DNA from: Syngnathus acus
Lineage: Eukaryota; Chordata; Actinopteri; Syngnathiformes; Syngnathidae
Assembly (NCBI RefSeq): GCF_901709675.1
Contig: NC_051095.1
Location: 557,001 to 621,000 of the forward strand
Reading direction: 5' to 3'
Length of the DNA: 64,000 nucleotides
The position numbers and the translations under genes are program-made. Positions within the stretch are counted from its first letter, which is position 1. Every line of letters starts with the position of its first letter. Positions 21,233-34,163 of this stretch are shown here, one piece after another. The notes beneath the pieces were generated by a model. The model saw nothing but the letters and a program-made list of their open reading frames with translations. It did no database searches and was not told the DNA's origin.

Positions 21233-24200
21233 ATGGCTTCCCGGCTAGGATTTTGCCTGTGTCTGCCTCTGCTTTGCGGCGCGCTCCGGGTTCAGGCTGT
21301 GGTCGGGCCAAGTCCGGCGCCGAGCCCTGGAGAGGTCGCCCCCGTGAGGATCGGGACTTGGCTTTCCGCGGAGAGCGCCCACCTGTCGGACGCGCGAGTG
21401 AGGGGCGCGGCCGAGCTGGCTGCCAGCACCGTGTCGTCGTTTTTGTCAGGTGCGCAGCAAATGTGGATCACGTGACTTGATTTCATAGCCCAAGCAAGAA
21501 GCTCAACGAGATTTGCTTCGACAGTGCGGCCAGTCTTAAGCCCGTTGCTACTCGGGAGGGACGTCAGCAAATACTGCAGGTTTCTGTGGAAGAATTCAAG
21601 CAGCGTCAATTACAACAGGTAGGGGGCGCCAATGGTCATTCATCGACGACGGCACCTTTTGGATCCATCCGATCGCTTTCAGGTGTGGCCAAGCAAAGAA
21701 AAACTACAAACATGAGACGTGTCTCGACATGAAGGTGAGTGACGGACGATACACCGCCAGATTAAATTGAATTGTCCTATTTTAGTCCCCCAAATCGGAT
21801 TTGTGTCAAATGCGCATCTCTCAAGATACTCGAGTGGCTCTGAATTAGCCAATCTGAACGTGGAAGGATGCCGATGTCATTGCTGTGAGGGAAATTGAAA
21901 TCTGATTGGTTCAACTGAAACAGCGGCAAGGCTACTGTAGTTCACGTGCCACCTTAACTGCATGATGCTGAAGCCCCGGGGCAGATTAGCTTCATTAATA
22001 TGGCGACACATCCAAAGAAAGTCATCAACGCGTAAGGAGTCATCTTCCCTGTGCAAAAGCACCCGTTTCCCCTCCCAGATTCCAGATGAGCACCTGGCTG
22101 GCTGCAAAGTGCACCCCCAGGCTAACTCTACCCGCGCCGTCGTTCTCAGGCGTCCGGGCGCCGGCGTGGCCGACGTGGACTTCCTGTTTTACCTCCACGT
22201 GCAAGCGTCGGACAAGTGCAGGGCGCAGGTAGTGCTCGTTTGCTCGTCGCTCGTCCGAAGGCTCTTCTTGACTTGTGTCGGCAGCCTGGCCTGTTGGCCT
22301 ACGCCGCCCACTGCCGGACGGACGCCGGAGGGAGACCTTTGGCTGGCGTGGTGGTCCTCTGCAGGGATAGACTGACAAAACTGACTGCGCAGGTCCTCCA
22401 AGGTTTCACTTTGTTCTTACAGTGCCATGTGGAAGACATGAAGCACCATGCACCTACTCTCCTCCACTCCCCCCCCCCCCCTCCCATCCAGACCGTGCTC
22501 CATGAGCTGCTCCATGCGTTGGGCTTCTCCAAAGATCTTTTCGACACGTGGAGAGACTGCTCGTCCGAGAATGATTTTTCAGCCGGTGTCACTTGTTCCC
22601 CTCGGGGAAAAGTGACTCACGTGGACGGATGGGGCCAGATGAGGCTATACACCCCGTCCGTCATCTCGGCGCTCCGGAGGCACCTGGTCGCCGCCGACCC
22701 TGAGCTGGGGGCGCCGCTGGAGAACTGGGTGCATGCCAAACCGTCACCGGGCAGGTTCTGCACCGCCCCTCCTTGCCCTGCATGACTCGTGTTTGTCTTT
22801 GCACTCCAGGACGCAGCCCCGGGGATGGCGTCCTCACACTGGGAGTCCCGACTACTGCAGGGTTCCGTCATGTTGGCCACGCCCAGCCGGTCCGGCATAG
22901 CGCGGATCGATCCGCTCACCTTGGCCGCCTTTCGGGACACGGGCTGGTACGTCGTCAACGCCAGCCGGGCGCAGAATCTCGTCTGGGGAAAAGGTACCCG
23001 AGCTCAAATAAAATAGTTCAGGTGAATGATTGAAATCATTCATTTCCTTTTAGTATTTGCAATTCATTCATTTGAGGAAAAAATGTAACATGATTTCATT
23101 CATATCATCATTTGTATCATTGAGTATAAATAACATCTTCATTAAAATGAATATAAATGTGGTCAATTGAATGTGAATTGTTTATTGTATTCAAAAGATT
23201 GTAACGGTGTCAATTAAATACAGCGGCAGCCAGTCATTCGTTCAAACCAATATGCTAATTTACTTGACCAAAAATGTTCAGAGTTTCATTATAAATTAAT
23301 TCACCTATTATTTCAAATCTAGTTTTCTTCTAGCAATAAAATATGAATGATTCTCATTGAAATCATATCTTTCAAGGAGGTATGAGTGCCGTTGTTTGCA
23401 GTGCAACCAATTTTAGTTCTAAAAAGAAATCCCCAAAACATTGAAATGAGTCCATCAGAAAATTCCAGATGCTCAATGTAAAACTGTACAAGTGGTACAC
23501 TTGCCATTGACTTTTTTGGGGAAAATAACTTTCAGGTGAAGGAGCTTTGTTTGGTTCCACGTCGACCTGCCACGACAACTCGTCATCCTTCTTCTGTAGC
23601 GGCAGGTTAGTTTCCTTTCCTTTCCTTTCCTTTCCTTTGCTTTGCTTTGCTTTGCTTTGCTTTGCTTTGCTTTCCTTGTGCCGCCTTTGAATGGAATTGT
23701 GAGAAAAGTAACCCGCGGCGCTCGCTCCTGCAGCGGACTGGGATGCCATCATTTGCATGGCCACAAAGCGCGGTGCCAGAGCGATCACTACCTGGACGGC
23801 TGTCGCATCTACAAACCCCTGGAGAAGGGCGTAAGTTCCTGTGCTTTTGCGCTGCCAGGCTTTTCAAGCTTCCTCCTAACTCCACGCTTGCGTTCCAGAG
23901 CGAGTGCTGGGAGAAAGCAAACGAGAGGAATTCAAGTGAAGAGCGCCAAGGCGGCGAGATCTTTGGCTCGGACAGCCGTTGTTTCTTCTCCCATCTGAGC
24001 ACACTTGTGGGTACACGCCGGACAGCCAAAGTAGTCCGAGCCATATTTTGGCCACGTTTTCCTCATGTCTGATTTTCAGAAATGGATTGTTCTTTTTGTT
24101 CAACACGCATCAGCCCAGAATGACAGCAAGATTTTTGAAAGTAGATTGCAAATAAAACGCTAAGAAATCACTTACTGCCGATTGAACATGATCTCGAATA

Positions 24201-24924
24201 ACTGACAGAAACTATTTGGAAGGAAATTGCAAATATGTACTTTGACAAAAGTAGTGCTTGGCCGCCACACCCTGACAATAAGGTGAGTTGAGATGAAATT
24301 TCATTGCGACACAAATAATGCTTTGTTGACTTCTTGTGGTATTTTGAATCCTGCTTGTCCTCTTTGTTGAACAGAACCACAGTCAGCTCATGGTGACGGG
24401 ACGCTGCTACAGACACAAGTGCAGCGGACTAAACCGCTACCAAGTTCAGGTGCTGGGCTCCGATTGGGTGGACTGCCCAGCAGGTGGCAGCATACAGGTA
24501 ATCCACGAAAAACGGACGGAAACATCTTCGACTCGACTTGACTCTTTTCTCTGCCATCATGTTTTGAAGATAAGAGGATACCGGGGTTCTGTTTTCTGCC
24601 CCAACGAGAGGTTGTGTTTGGATTGGGACGTCAGGCCTCCCTCAAAGGCCGAGGATGGTGTCCCCACAGGGCAAGTGGAGCGTTTTTCTTCAGACAACCC
24701 TGTACTTATAGTAAACAATACTTTTCTCTCTCTCTCAAATCAGTCAGCCAGAGGTCACCATACTCCAGGATGACACCCGGTCAGCGTACGGACCTGCTAC
24801 AGATCCCCTGGTCACCACTGCGCTCTGCGTTGTAGCAGCACTGAGTGTCCTGGTTTTCGGTCTGGCCAGCTCCAGAGGTTCCCCCTGCAAAGTTCGGATT
24901 CATCCGGCTTTGGGGGATGTGTAA
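21233..24924 (+). CDS. cirop: Ciliated left-right organizer metallopeptidase (leishmanolysin-like, M8)
   Basis: Membrane-bound zinc peptidase of family M8; the vertebrate gene acts in the ciliated left-right organizer. Model exons: 21233-21449, 21525-21618, 21683-21734, 22079-22228, 22285-22392, 22492-22728, 22810-22993, 23536-23605, 23734-23830, 23899-24006, 24375-24497, 24570-24629 and 24748-24924. The frame closes to 558 residues. Visible: signal peptide (SRLGFCLCLPLLCGAL); YCRFLW and CGQAKKNYKHETCL segments; zinc motif HELLHALGF; third histidine in SSHWESRLLQGSVM, which also gives the Met-turn; Cys-rich C-terminal part (GLGCHHLH, DGCRIYKPL, GRCYRHKC); single transmembrane segment (TTALCVVAALSVLVFGLA); short tail. 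Weak points: the donor of exon 6 (GTGCAT) and the exon 12/13 junction. The stem before the membrane looks shorter than in the human protein as I recall it, so a small exon may be missed at 24630-24747. Confidence 0.88.
23611..23676. repeat. Compound pentanucleotide microsatellite in cirop intron 8
   Basis: A run of TTTCC units followed by TTTGC units. It starts five bases after the exon 8 donor. Confidence 0.92.
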
Positions 24925-25894
24925 TTGTTGAGAAGATCCTCTTTCCGGATCACTGTTGCAAACAAAACCCCCCCAAAGAACTACCTTGTGACTGCATGCT
25001 CATTTGTGGTGTGTGTTTTGTTTTGGAATCATGAATACATGAAATACGAAAACTCTCACTCATGGGTAGAGCATGTGTTAAGAAGGAATGATTCCGATTG
25101 CTTTGGTTTCGTCTTTTATGAGTAAACCTAGTCTTTGAAAACAAAGCGATCGTCCATGTTGCCGTTGTGTCTGAAATTCCGGAGGGCCTCGAAAGCATTG
25201 GCATGCGTCATTGTTAAGGGGAAGCTGATTGGTGGAGAACCAGGAAGTTGTAGTGTCGTTGGTGTGGGTAGCCTAGTAAAAAAAAAAGTAGTCAGCCTTG
25301 TTTGTTTTACGCATCAATGATCCAACGTCCACCCGTCACGCCCTGTGACAACACGTCATTACTATCATCATCATTATTATAGTGCTATGTGATTCAATTA
25401 CATACAATTGATCTTTAACAAAGCTTATGAGCAGCGAAAGCAAGTGTTGTGTTCAGGAAATCTGTTCAATATGTTCTCGACGGAGCACACATATTGGTTT
25501 GTGATATTTACATTGCACAAAAGGTGTGTAATGGAGGCACCCAATCAAATGAAGTCAATTTTTGATTGTCAAATGTACGACTTGCACATCAGGCCACAGT
25601 CTGTGGTTGGATTGTCAAATGTACGACTTTCACATCGGGCCAGTGAACGTCTCGGACGCACCAGCTACCCGTCCCGACCGACGTGTTTTCTCCTCCCTCC
25701 TCTTCCTCCATTCGCTCGCAGCGTTTCCTTCCATCTTCATTGAATTGACGCGACGGTGCGGCAAACAAGTCCCGCTCTTCGGGGTTAGAAAGACCAAAAG
25801 TCGACGACATTTGAGCTAAATTGGGCCCAAACGAGACATTTGTTGCCAGCTTCTTTCTTTCTTTCTTTCTTTTTGTCGTCGTCGAGCACGCAAT
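24925..25894. promoter_or_regulatory. Intergenic region cirop to rtn3, with rtn3 promoter/5' UTR
   Basis: Just under 1 kb. It contains a short duplicated phrase (ggattgtcaaatgtacgact-like, near 25563 and 25611) and a TTTC microsatellite at about 25851-25870 directly before the rtn3 start. No gene is seen; the minus-strand frame over 26113-25589 is a shadow. The promoter is inferred from position. Confidence 0.45.
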
Positions 25895-27841
25895 ATGGAT
25901 CCAATGACTCAGTCTGCCCAGATATCTTCGTCGCAGGGACTCGCCGATGGACAAAATTCTGCGTTGAAAGAATCGAGGCCGTCCGGTAAGAAACAGTCGC
26001 AAACGGGCACTTAACAAAAACGCACACATTATTATTCCAAATGGTTTTGACTCGCGAGCGCCCTTTTCCGCCATTTCGCCTGTATTTTGGGGGCTTCTAT
26101 TGTCGATGGCCATTGCACTGTATTGACGCTTCCACCTGCAGTCACATTTACATCAAATGAATCCAACTCGGCGCGGTTCAAGTATTCTTCTGTGGCTCAC
26201 ATAATCTGACGTGGGTACATTTTTGGTAATTGTGTGCCAAATGTAGCTTGTTGTGCACTGCGGGGAAAAGAGTGAGGCGGCAAGTGCTCCTGAAGGCAAC
26301 GTCTCTTAAAGGCGCAGTACCTTCCTTCCCCACGTTTTTATGATTTTCTACAGATTCAAACAATGGCGCTTTTTTATTTTATTTTTTTAATCAACAGTCA
26401 TGAGGGGAGAGCTGTCATTTAATTATTTCCAATTCAACTAAGCTGCCAGTGCTTTTTATTCTTAGTTTTCTAAAGGGAGTGGCTGCTAGCACCATCAGTC
26501 CAGCAATCTTTTCCTGCAAATAAAGCCTTCAAAGGCACAAATTCAAAACATCCGTCCGTCCGTCCGTCCGTCCATACACGCTTGGGTGTGGCGTGCAATG
26601 CTAATTGTCCCTTTTGAGTCAGAAAGTCGTGCTTTGAAATGGAAGCTCGCTCGGTCGATCTCTTATTTCCCTCACTGTTCTTCTATCAGGTAGGCTATTC
26701 TTTTACTTGGTGTAATTTGATGCCTAGCACTTGAAGCAGCTGTCGTGTCACTGCTCAGCTGCTGCACACGCGTGGCCGCCCCACAATGCTCAATTTGTTT
26801 TCATCTAACGAAGCAAATTCAGAAGGTGATTGGCGATTGTCTGGGAAATTTCTTTGGCTGTCCTCCAAATTGACGACACTTTTTAAATAGGCCAAAGCTA
26901 CAACATGGCCGAACGAGTTGCCTCGAAACACGGGTTCTCACGGGTCTTCTTTTGCATTCTCAGCCGGGATTATACCCCAATGGTGTGTGTGTGTGTATTT
27001 AAATTGTTCAAAAAGTCTAATAGCAGTCCATTCAAAAAATACTAAAAGAAAACAAAACATATCCTGCCTAATTATTGTTGGAAGCGATTCAAGGCCACTT
27101 ATAGTCCGGAAAATACGGTACTTGAATCAACATTTATACCAACGTTAGCGACTCAATCCCGTACTAAAAAAAGAAAGCCATCACTCTCAATGGTAGATTT
27201 CTGAGCGATAGCGGGAATTCCAAGGGAAAAAATCCAAAATGTGGGCGCGCTAGCTGAAGCGCGTTCCAATTGTCAACGGGCCGTCGCCGAGGAAGTGGCA
27301 CACTTGAAATGAGGACCTCGTTTCTCCAAGCGTATTGCACCAGAGGAAATGTGTCCACAGAGTACTTTTAGCCTCATTTAGCGGCCACATCTCATTAAGG
27401 GCACAAATGTGACCCATTTAACCAGATTGCGCCGGTGCTTGTGTGGAATCGGAATCTCTATTTTCCCCGTGACTTTCTATTCCACCCGATGACAACAACG
27501 TTTGGTCAGGCTCAACGTTTTTGCTGATGTCTGTCGTGTTTTCTTCCCAGCATTCTTTATAGCACAGGTGTCAAACTCGAGGCCCGAGGGCCAGGTACGG
27601 CCCGCCACATCATTTGATGTGGCCCGCAAAGACAAATTGCGCATAAACCTGTCTCAATACTAAAATTACAAATTGTCTTTAAAAAAAAACAAAACGATAT
27701 TGCCGTTCAGTTTTTCCTCGTATCTGCAATGGCAGATCCTTATCAGAATTTGAAAGGTAGTCTGATCACAATCTTCTCATTTCACGGGGGCACGCCGCGC
27801 AAGGATGGGAGGCACAATTCCGTCATGCTGCAAAAACTTGA

Positions 27842-27881
<40 letters not shown>

Positions 27882-30800
27882 AAATGATTGAATCAAGAAA
27901 CTTGATTTGTAAATTTTGATGGGGCTAAAACGTGTTTGTGTATTTTTTGCGGCGCATAAACAAGCTTCCAAGTGAACGGAATGTCTTCAATGCTGCCTTT
28001 GCCTTTTTTTTTTTTTTTTTTTTTGCTGCCTTCGCTTTTACAACCCTCCAAGAGTCCATTGATCAATCTGGGCTCGGCTCTGCTCTGCTCTGGAAGCCTT
28101 TGCGGCCTGTTCCTCGTAATCCACCTTGCATCATCTTCCCAAGCCGCAAAAGCGAACGACCTCGTTAGTCATGGTTCAGTCTCGCTGGCAGTACAAACTC
28201 TAATTGCAGGGAGAGAAAAAAGAAAAAAAACCTCTCCCTGCTATCGTAGTACAAAGCTGTGTGAGAAAGCTGACATATATATCTCAAAGGTGTGGCTTCT
28301 GAGAGCAAGCCAAGAGATGGAATGCCGTTCGGCAAAGGTGCATCAACCCCAACTTGCAAAGCCAGTAGCACATCTACGTGCCCCCCCAAACAAGAATGCG
28401 GGACTCGCCCGACGACAGCCAGCTCATTCAAAAACATTGCAAAAAAAAAAAACCTGCTGAGTCGGCGTTGTAACTCCGAGGCAAAGCGAGCAGAGGGGAT
28501 GCTTTTTCTTTTTTGCGTGCGTGTTCTCTCCAATTTGTATTTTTCTGCACAAGCCAGGCTGGCTCAGGTTCCCACTCAAGGTGACGACGCACTTTGACCT
28601 GCGCAGGTGCAAAAAGGTTCCTCGCAAAGTATTTGGACTCGCGAACCTGCTTGTGCGTAAGGAGCCTTGAAGACGTGAAGTGGATTGAGCGGATTGGTTT
28701 TGCGCTTGCGTTCACCGCTCTTGTGTTGTCTTTTCTTCTTTTGATTTTCTTTCAGATCGCGTTCTTTCCTCCCCGCCCGTATCTTTTATTCGGCCGTCAC
28801 AAGGCAAGTGTGTTCCATCTCCTAACGCCGCTGGCTTGCTTCTCCATCCATCCCTCCTTCCTTCCTTCCCTCCCTCCTTCCCTCAGCCCGTAGCTGTGCA
28901 ATTCTTGCCCTAGTGGCGGTTCTGGAGCGGTGCGACGCGCACCAAAAGTGGCTCCTTCCATCACATGACTTGTGTTGACGAGCTCGACGCGGGCCCCGGC
29001 AGCTCGACCCATCTTTATCAGCCTGCGAGCGAACATTATTCGGGTCAGCGGGACCGGCTGCGGGTTTGAGATAATCCCCAGATTGCCACCCTTATTTTAA
29101 GACGCCAAGAGTTGACACCGTACGGGCTGGCTACGGCAGGGACCTAAAAATGGATCAGGTTGCTGTCCTTCCCCCTTAGCCAGTACCTGAGATGGCCCCT
29201 ATCAGAACCAGCAGCAAAGGGGCCCACCCAAGGGAGGAAGAGTGGCACCAAAGCGATCGCCCACGGCCCAGTGGGCAAGCGGGCGGGCCTGACAACCTGC
29301 CCCCCCCCTCCCCACGGCGAGCGCACTATCTGGCTTTGCGCATGTCACGCTTCTTTGCTCCTTTTGGGTCATTAAGACTTTGCTCTTCTTGTGTAGTATA
29401 TATAAGTAGCGTTAGCTTGGATCTGTGGTGTCAAACTCTGGCCCGTGGGCCAAATTTGGCCCGCAGCGTCTTTATATTTGGCCCGTGAAGACAAATTGTG
29501 CTTCGACTTTATTGCAAATTGTGTTCACTTTTAAAGAAATAGATCAAATGCTCAGTAATATTTCATGTGTTAACACTAAAATGGCAAATTGTCCACTTTT
29601 GAAAACTACAGATATTTATATGACCATTCCTTTCCCCAACCCTGGGATGCATGGTCAGTACTATTTGACCAACCACCGCGAGTAGGGTTGTCCCCATACC
29701 AGAATTTCAGTCGTCGGTACCTGTGATTTTCCACGATTCTCAATACGAATTCGCTACCACGGTAAAAAAAAAACGCCGAATCCACTTACTTTTAAAATCA
29801 CTCGTTTATTTTAAACTGCTTGAACCGTATTTTATACATTGAAAAAAGAGCAGCAGTGGTGGCACATTGCTAAAAACAAGCAAGACTGATAATAAATATT
29901 CAACTCTCATGTTGGATGAAAGCGAAATGGAAGAAAGGAAAGTTTTCTTCCGGCAGGAATCGAAACAGCTCGCCGAGTGAGACATGAAGTATTTGCAAAA
30001 AAGCAGGTGTCGAGGTATTTTTTGCACGTTGTAAGTATCGCTTCTTGTGATGACGGTGCCGCATTTGGTCCCCTTCGAAAGGTACAATCAAATGTTTTGG
30101 GACGCAACTTCATTGCGACTTGTTAATCCAACGCTGTCTTTTTGGCCGTCGAGAACGGAAGGTCCGTCTGTCCTTTGTGTCCATTGAGCTCACTTTGCAT
30201 GAACGCTTGGGCTGCAGTAGCAGTATAAGGCTTCCGCCGCCACACGTAGGTAAGATAAGAACATCCCCGTTGCGTGGGAGTGGCCGCCTCATCCGTGTGA
30301 CCTCCCTCCCCTGCTTTTCTCTTGTCCTCCGTGCGTGTCAATGCAGACGTAAAGACGCTGCCGTGTCGGGGTAAAGGCGACCAAGGGCTTGCCACTTCCC
30401 TGCGCTTTTCCTCTCAGCCAGGCTCTTTTTCGCCTGACACTTGTGCGCAGCCCGAGTCGCCGATCAAGACGTCTCCGGTGTCGGAGCGCATAAAAGCTCT
30501 GGAAGCTCTCGCCGCCAAAAAGGAGACGTATTGCCCAAGCGACTTTTCCTCGCACCACCGTGACAAAGTTCCCAAGCTGCGCCAGGAGACCAAAGGAGCC
30601 TCTCCCGACTGGCCCTTTGAGGTCCTTGGCGAACGGCGGCAAATGAATGCCTTTGAAGAATCGGAAGCTCGGGCAAAGGCTCCTCCGCCGTCCGTGGCTG
30701 ACTGGCGAGACGCCGCGGACGGCGGCTCTCTCCAAGGCGGCCTTTCTTCCGCATTTAAGCCGCCTGAGGGAAATCCCGCTTCACCTCCACTCTGTGTCCC

Positions 30801-33800
30801 CGACAATTTGGTGGAAGCCGGCCACGACGATGTCGAAGAGGCCGACTTTGCGCCAACGGCCGATGGCGACAATCGAGCTCCGCGGCGCTTCGATTGGGAG
30901 CATCCGACCTTCCCTTCGCCTCCGGACGACGGCGCTCGGGACGCTCCGCATGGCGACAAGAACGCCGAGGCTCAGGACCTCCATAGTTCAGCCGAGTCTG
31001 ATGAAAGGCTTGCGGAAGATGCCCCCTCTCCAAAGTCTGATTGTCATCCATCCAGCGACATCGCCACTTCTCCTGCGACGGCCGACGCAGAAAGGGTGCC
31101 GGCGCCCAGATGGGAACGAACACTAATGCAGGTTCCCGCAATTAATGTCATTGAAAGCCAAGAGCCGAACTGCAGCGACGACGAGCTGCAAATGGAGTTT
31201 GAGGACGACGAGCTGGTGGAAGAGGCCGTCCAAACGGCACGGCCTGAGGAAAACAAGCAAGAAGCTAACAGAAGACCCGTCCAAAGTGAATTCATGGAAG
31301 GCTATTCTCCTCCTTCCTCTCCTGTGGAGTCTGACGGCGAGCGCCTCACTCCTCCACCGGCGGAAAACAAATTCAAGAGCGCCGCCACGTCTTGGAGCCA
31401 GGCGAGCAAGGACTCGTCCGGCAGCGGCGAGGATGACGACTCCGGCGCAGCCCGCGACGTGGCCACCGTCTCCTCCAGAATAGGTCTCGTGCGAGACGAT
31501 ACGTACGAAGGGCGGTCGTTTGAGTCGGCCTTTGAGCCGTCGGCGCCCAAAGACGACGACGGCGGCGGCTTTGCCGCTGATGTCGAAACGCCGCACGCCG
31601 AGGACCCGGAACCTCTGACGGGCTGTGATAGCGGCGCTGCCTCTGAGCCTGTGGATAGTTTTGTGGAGTTCATGAGAGAATGCCTCAAATCCAGACCGGG
31701 TGAAGATGAGCAGTACGTTGGGCGCTGCCCTCCGGCTACGCCGCAGGACCAGCTTCCGCTTGAGGCCCTCAAACGCTTGGGCGGGAGTCAAGAGGCGGGA
31801 GAAGAACGGCTGCCGAGCGCGCCGTGTTCCCAGAGCGACACGCTCGGCACCGACTGCACCCTTTCTCAAGAGGTGGACGCGTGGGTCGCCGAGGCCCGTC
31901 ATCTTGCCGAGCGCGTCTTGACGGCAATGCTTAGCCACCTGTCAGGTAATGCTCGTTGTTTTGGCTGTCAAACGGGCTTTTGGTGCCGTTGAAATGTAAA
32001 GCCTCAGAGATGGAGAGAGGCCGCCGTTTTACGTGCCGGGCTGCTCTGGGAGCGTTCCCATCGAGTGCTACTTTGACCCGTTTGGCTCGCCGCCAGCCAT
32101 GCGGGGCGGGCGGGAAAGGTTCTCCCTGCGCTGTTGATCCAATCTGACTGTTCTTTGTTTCCCCTTTGAGCTGCGTCAACAGCGCTGCTAGCAAGCGAGC
32201 GTGCGCACCCGCGCCGCCGCCGCCACCTAATCTCTTCTGCATGAGCAGAATTAGCTTTTCCACATTTTCTTGCTCATTGTTGTCCCGCTCTTCTCGTCAA
32301 CTCACGCGGCTAAAGTTGAGCTTGTCGCGGGGCCACAGAAGGAATTTGCGACAAGACAAAAATCGAGCCATGAGACATGCTTGAGGCCCCTTAAAAGCTC
32401 CCATACGATTGGGGCCAAAAAATGCCACAAATAAAGGCTTGCCCCTTTTGTTTTGAAACAAATTTGCAATTGGGTGCATTTTAGAGAGGGAAAGGTCAAA
32501 TTGTTCATCCAACTAGAAATGACTTGAGAAATTATTTTTGAGTCAAATGTTTCCGAATTTCTTCGATCATTTGGTGGGGGGGGGGGTCTGAGAAATAATT
32601 GCCTCCCTTGAGCACCCCCTCTTTTGGCCACGCAAAATATAAAGTCAACCAACCACCAACAACACGAGAATCACACGCTCGCTGGCTGTCTGGCTGGCTG
32701 GCTCCCCTCCTCCAATTTGATTTCCCTGCGGCACTTTGAGAGTGGCAACCCGCTCGGAGGTTACGCAACTCCTGTAGCGAGCCAATCCTTTCCGCATGCG
32801 CGACTCTCGACAAACACGCAAAGCGGGGGCGGCTGTTTGAATTTCGTGTAACGCCTGCTACTCGTCCGCAGTCAAGGATCTGATTCACTGGCGGGACCCC
32901 AAAAAGTCTGGCTTGGTCTTCGGTCTGTCCATGCTGCTGCTGCTGTCGCTGGCCGCCTTCAGCGTCATCAGCGTGGTGTCCTACTTGCTCCTGGCGCTGC
33001 TGTGCGTCACCATCACCTTCCGCATCTACAAGTCGGTGGTCCAGGCCGTGCAGAAGTCCGGCGACGGCCACCCCTTCAAGTAAGCACGCCCGGCCGGGGC
33101 GGTTGGGGAGCCAGCGCGAAACCGGAGGCCAGGCACCAAAGCCTGATTTCAAAAGCTCATCTGTTCCTTCTCCCTGCAGATCGCTGATAGATAAGGATGT
33201 CAGCATTCCTCCGGAGACTTTCCGCAAGCACGTGGACAGCGGCCTGACCTACATTAACCGAGCCCTCAAGCAGATGAGCCGCCTTTTCCTGGTCGAGGAC
33301 CTCGTGGACTCCCTCAAGGTGATTTGCACTCCCGCTCACCGGACCCAAAGCCGCTCAAATACTGACTCGTCGGCCAACGAAAAGATGCCGTGGCTTGGGC
33401 TCGGTCGGCGCTCTCGTACAGACGCCAAACGGCGACGGGACACAAGCGCTCGGCTCGCTCGGAAGGCAGGCGGCGCGACTCAACCCGGCACTTGGGCTGA
33501 ACCCGAAGCTGCCGACTCGTGACTTGGGAACGCGCCGCGCCGTCGATTCAGCGGAATCAAATAAATGTGAGGTCGCTAGCTGCCCTTCGAAAAGGTCTCA
33601 CGCGAGGTCTTTGATTTTGCGTAGCTGGCCGTGGTCATGTGGCTGCTGACCTACGTGGGCGCCGTCTTTAATGGCATCACCATCCTCATCCTCAGTAAGC
33701 GCCGCCGGCCGCAAGCCAGACGCTCCGGACGCCAGCATCTCACTTGTTTCTTGTCCTCCGCAGCGGACATCCTGCTCTTTGCCGTGCCGCCCATCTACGA

Positions 33801-34163
33801 GAAGAACAAGGTGAGCGTCGCCGGTCCTTGAAACGGCAATGACGGTCGGTCGGTCGGTCGGTCGGTCGCGAGCTTGTTTTTCTACACTGCTCGGGCATTG
33901 TCCAAACGCGGCCGGCCGGCTGGCGGCGTTGAGCTCGCGTCATTTGTTGGCGCTCACAAAAGGTTGCGCTTGTTCTGTCCACAGACGCAGATCGACCAGT
34001 ACGTGGACCTGGCTCGGACCCAAATCGACACCACCGTCACCAAGTAAGCGGCGCCGCTGCCTGGCCATCTTGGGGTTTGACTGCAAATCTTTCGCTTTCT
34101 CCCCCCCCCCTCAGGTTGCAAGAGAAACTCCCCGGCGCTGTGAAGCGCAGCAAAACCGAATGA
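25895..34163 (+). CDS. rtn3: Reticulon 3-like, long isoform
   Basis: ER membrane-shaping protein with a C-terminal reticulon homology domain. Exons: 25895-25985, 30347-31945, 32872-33079, 33180-33318, 33625-33694, 33764-33810, 33985-34043 and 34115-34163; the frame closes to 753 residues. The homology domain starts [14 protein letters not shown], followed by two long hydrophobic hairpins ([20 protein letters not shown] and [18 protein letters not shown]), and ends [25 protein letters not shown] and [13 protein letters not shown] favour RTN3 over RTN1, RTN2 or RTN4. The 1,599-nt second exon codes an acidic, disordered region, like the big cassette exon of mammalian RTN3, and contains [11 protein letters not shown] near its end. 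It is phase 1 at both ends, so it can be skipped to give a short isoform of about 220 residues. A further small 5' exon cannot be excluded. Confidence 0.9.
27564..27695 (+). mobile_element. Short dispersed repeat (hAT-type non-autonomous, tentative)
   Basis: Begins caggtgtcaaactcgaggcc and contains two ggcccgc phrases. A second copy lies at about 29425-29530 in the same intron. The arrangement is typical of small non-autonomous DNA transposons of vertebrates, but the exact ends were not resolved. Confidence 0.45.
29425..29530 (+). mobile_element. Second copy of the same short dispersed repeat
   Basis: Contains gtggtgtcaaactctggccc, repeated ggcccg phrases and gaagacaaattgtgc. It matches the order seen near 27564. 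The 3' end is uncertain. Confidence 0.45.

Larger units (their letters stand above)
25986..30346. other. rtn3 intron 1, carrying several dispersed repeats
   Basis: A 4.4-kb intron with two repeat copies sharing tgtcaaactc and ggcccgc phrases (about 27564-27695 and 29425-29530), a poly-A near 27845-27879, a poly-T near 28005-28024 and a CCGT run near 26555. A further repeat-like stretch starts gggttgtccccataccag near 29688. A fragment reading gtccggaaaatacggta at 27104-27120 belongs to the same dispersed repeat type as the copies flanking NLR copy D. No exon is recognised. Confidence 0.6.

Noticed and set aside
25589-26113. 174-codon minus-strand ORF over rtn3 exon 1
   Set aside because: No family resemblance; it opposes a spliced, conserved gene start.
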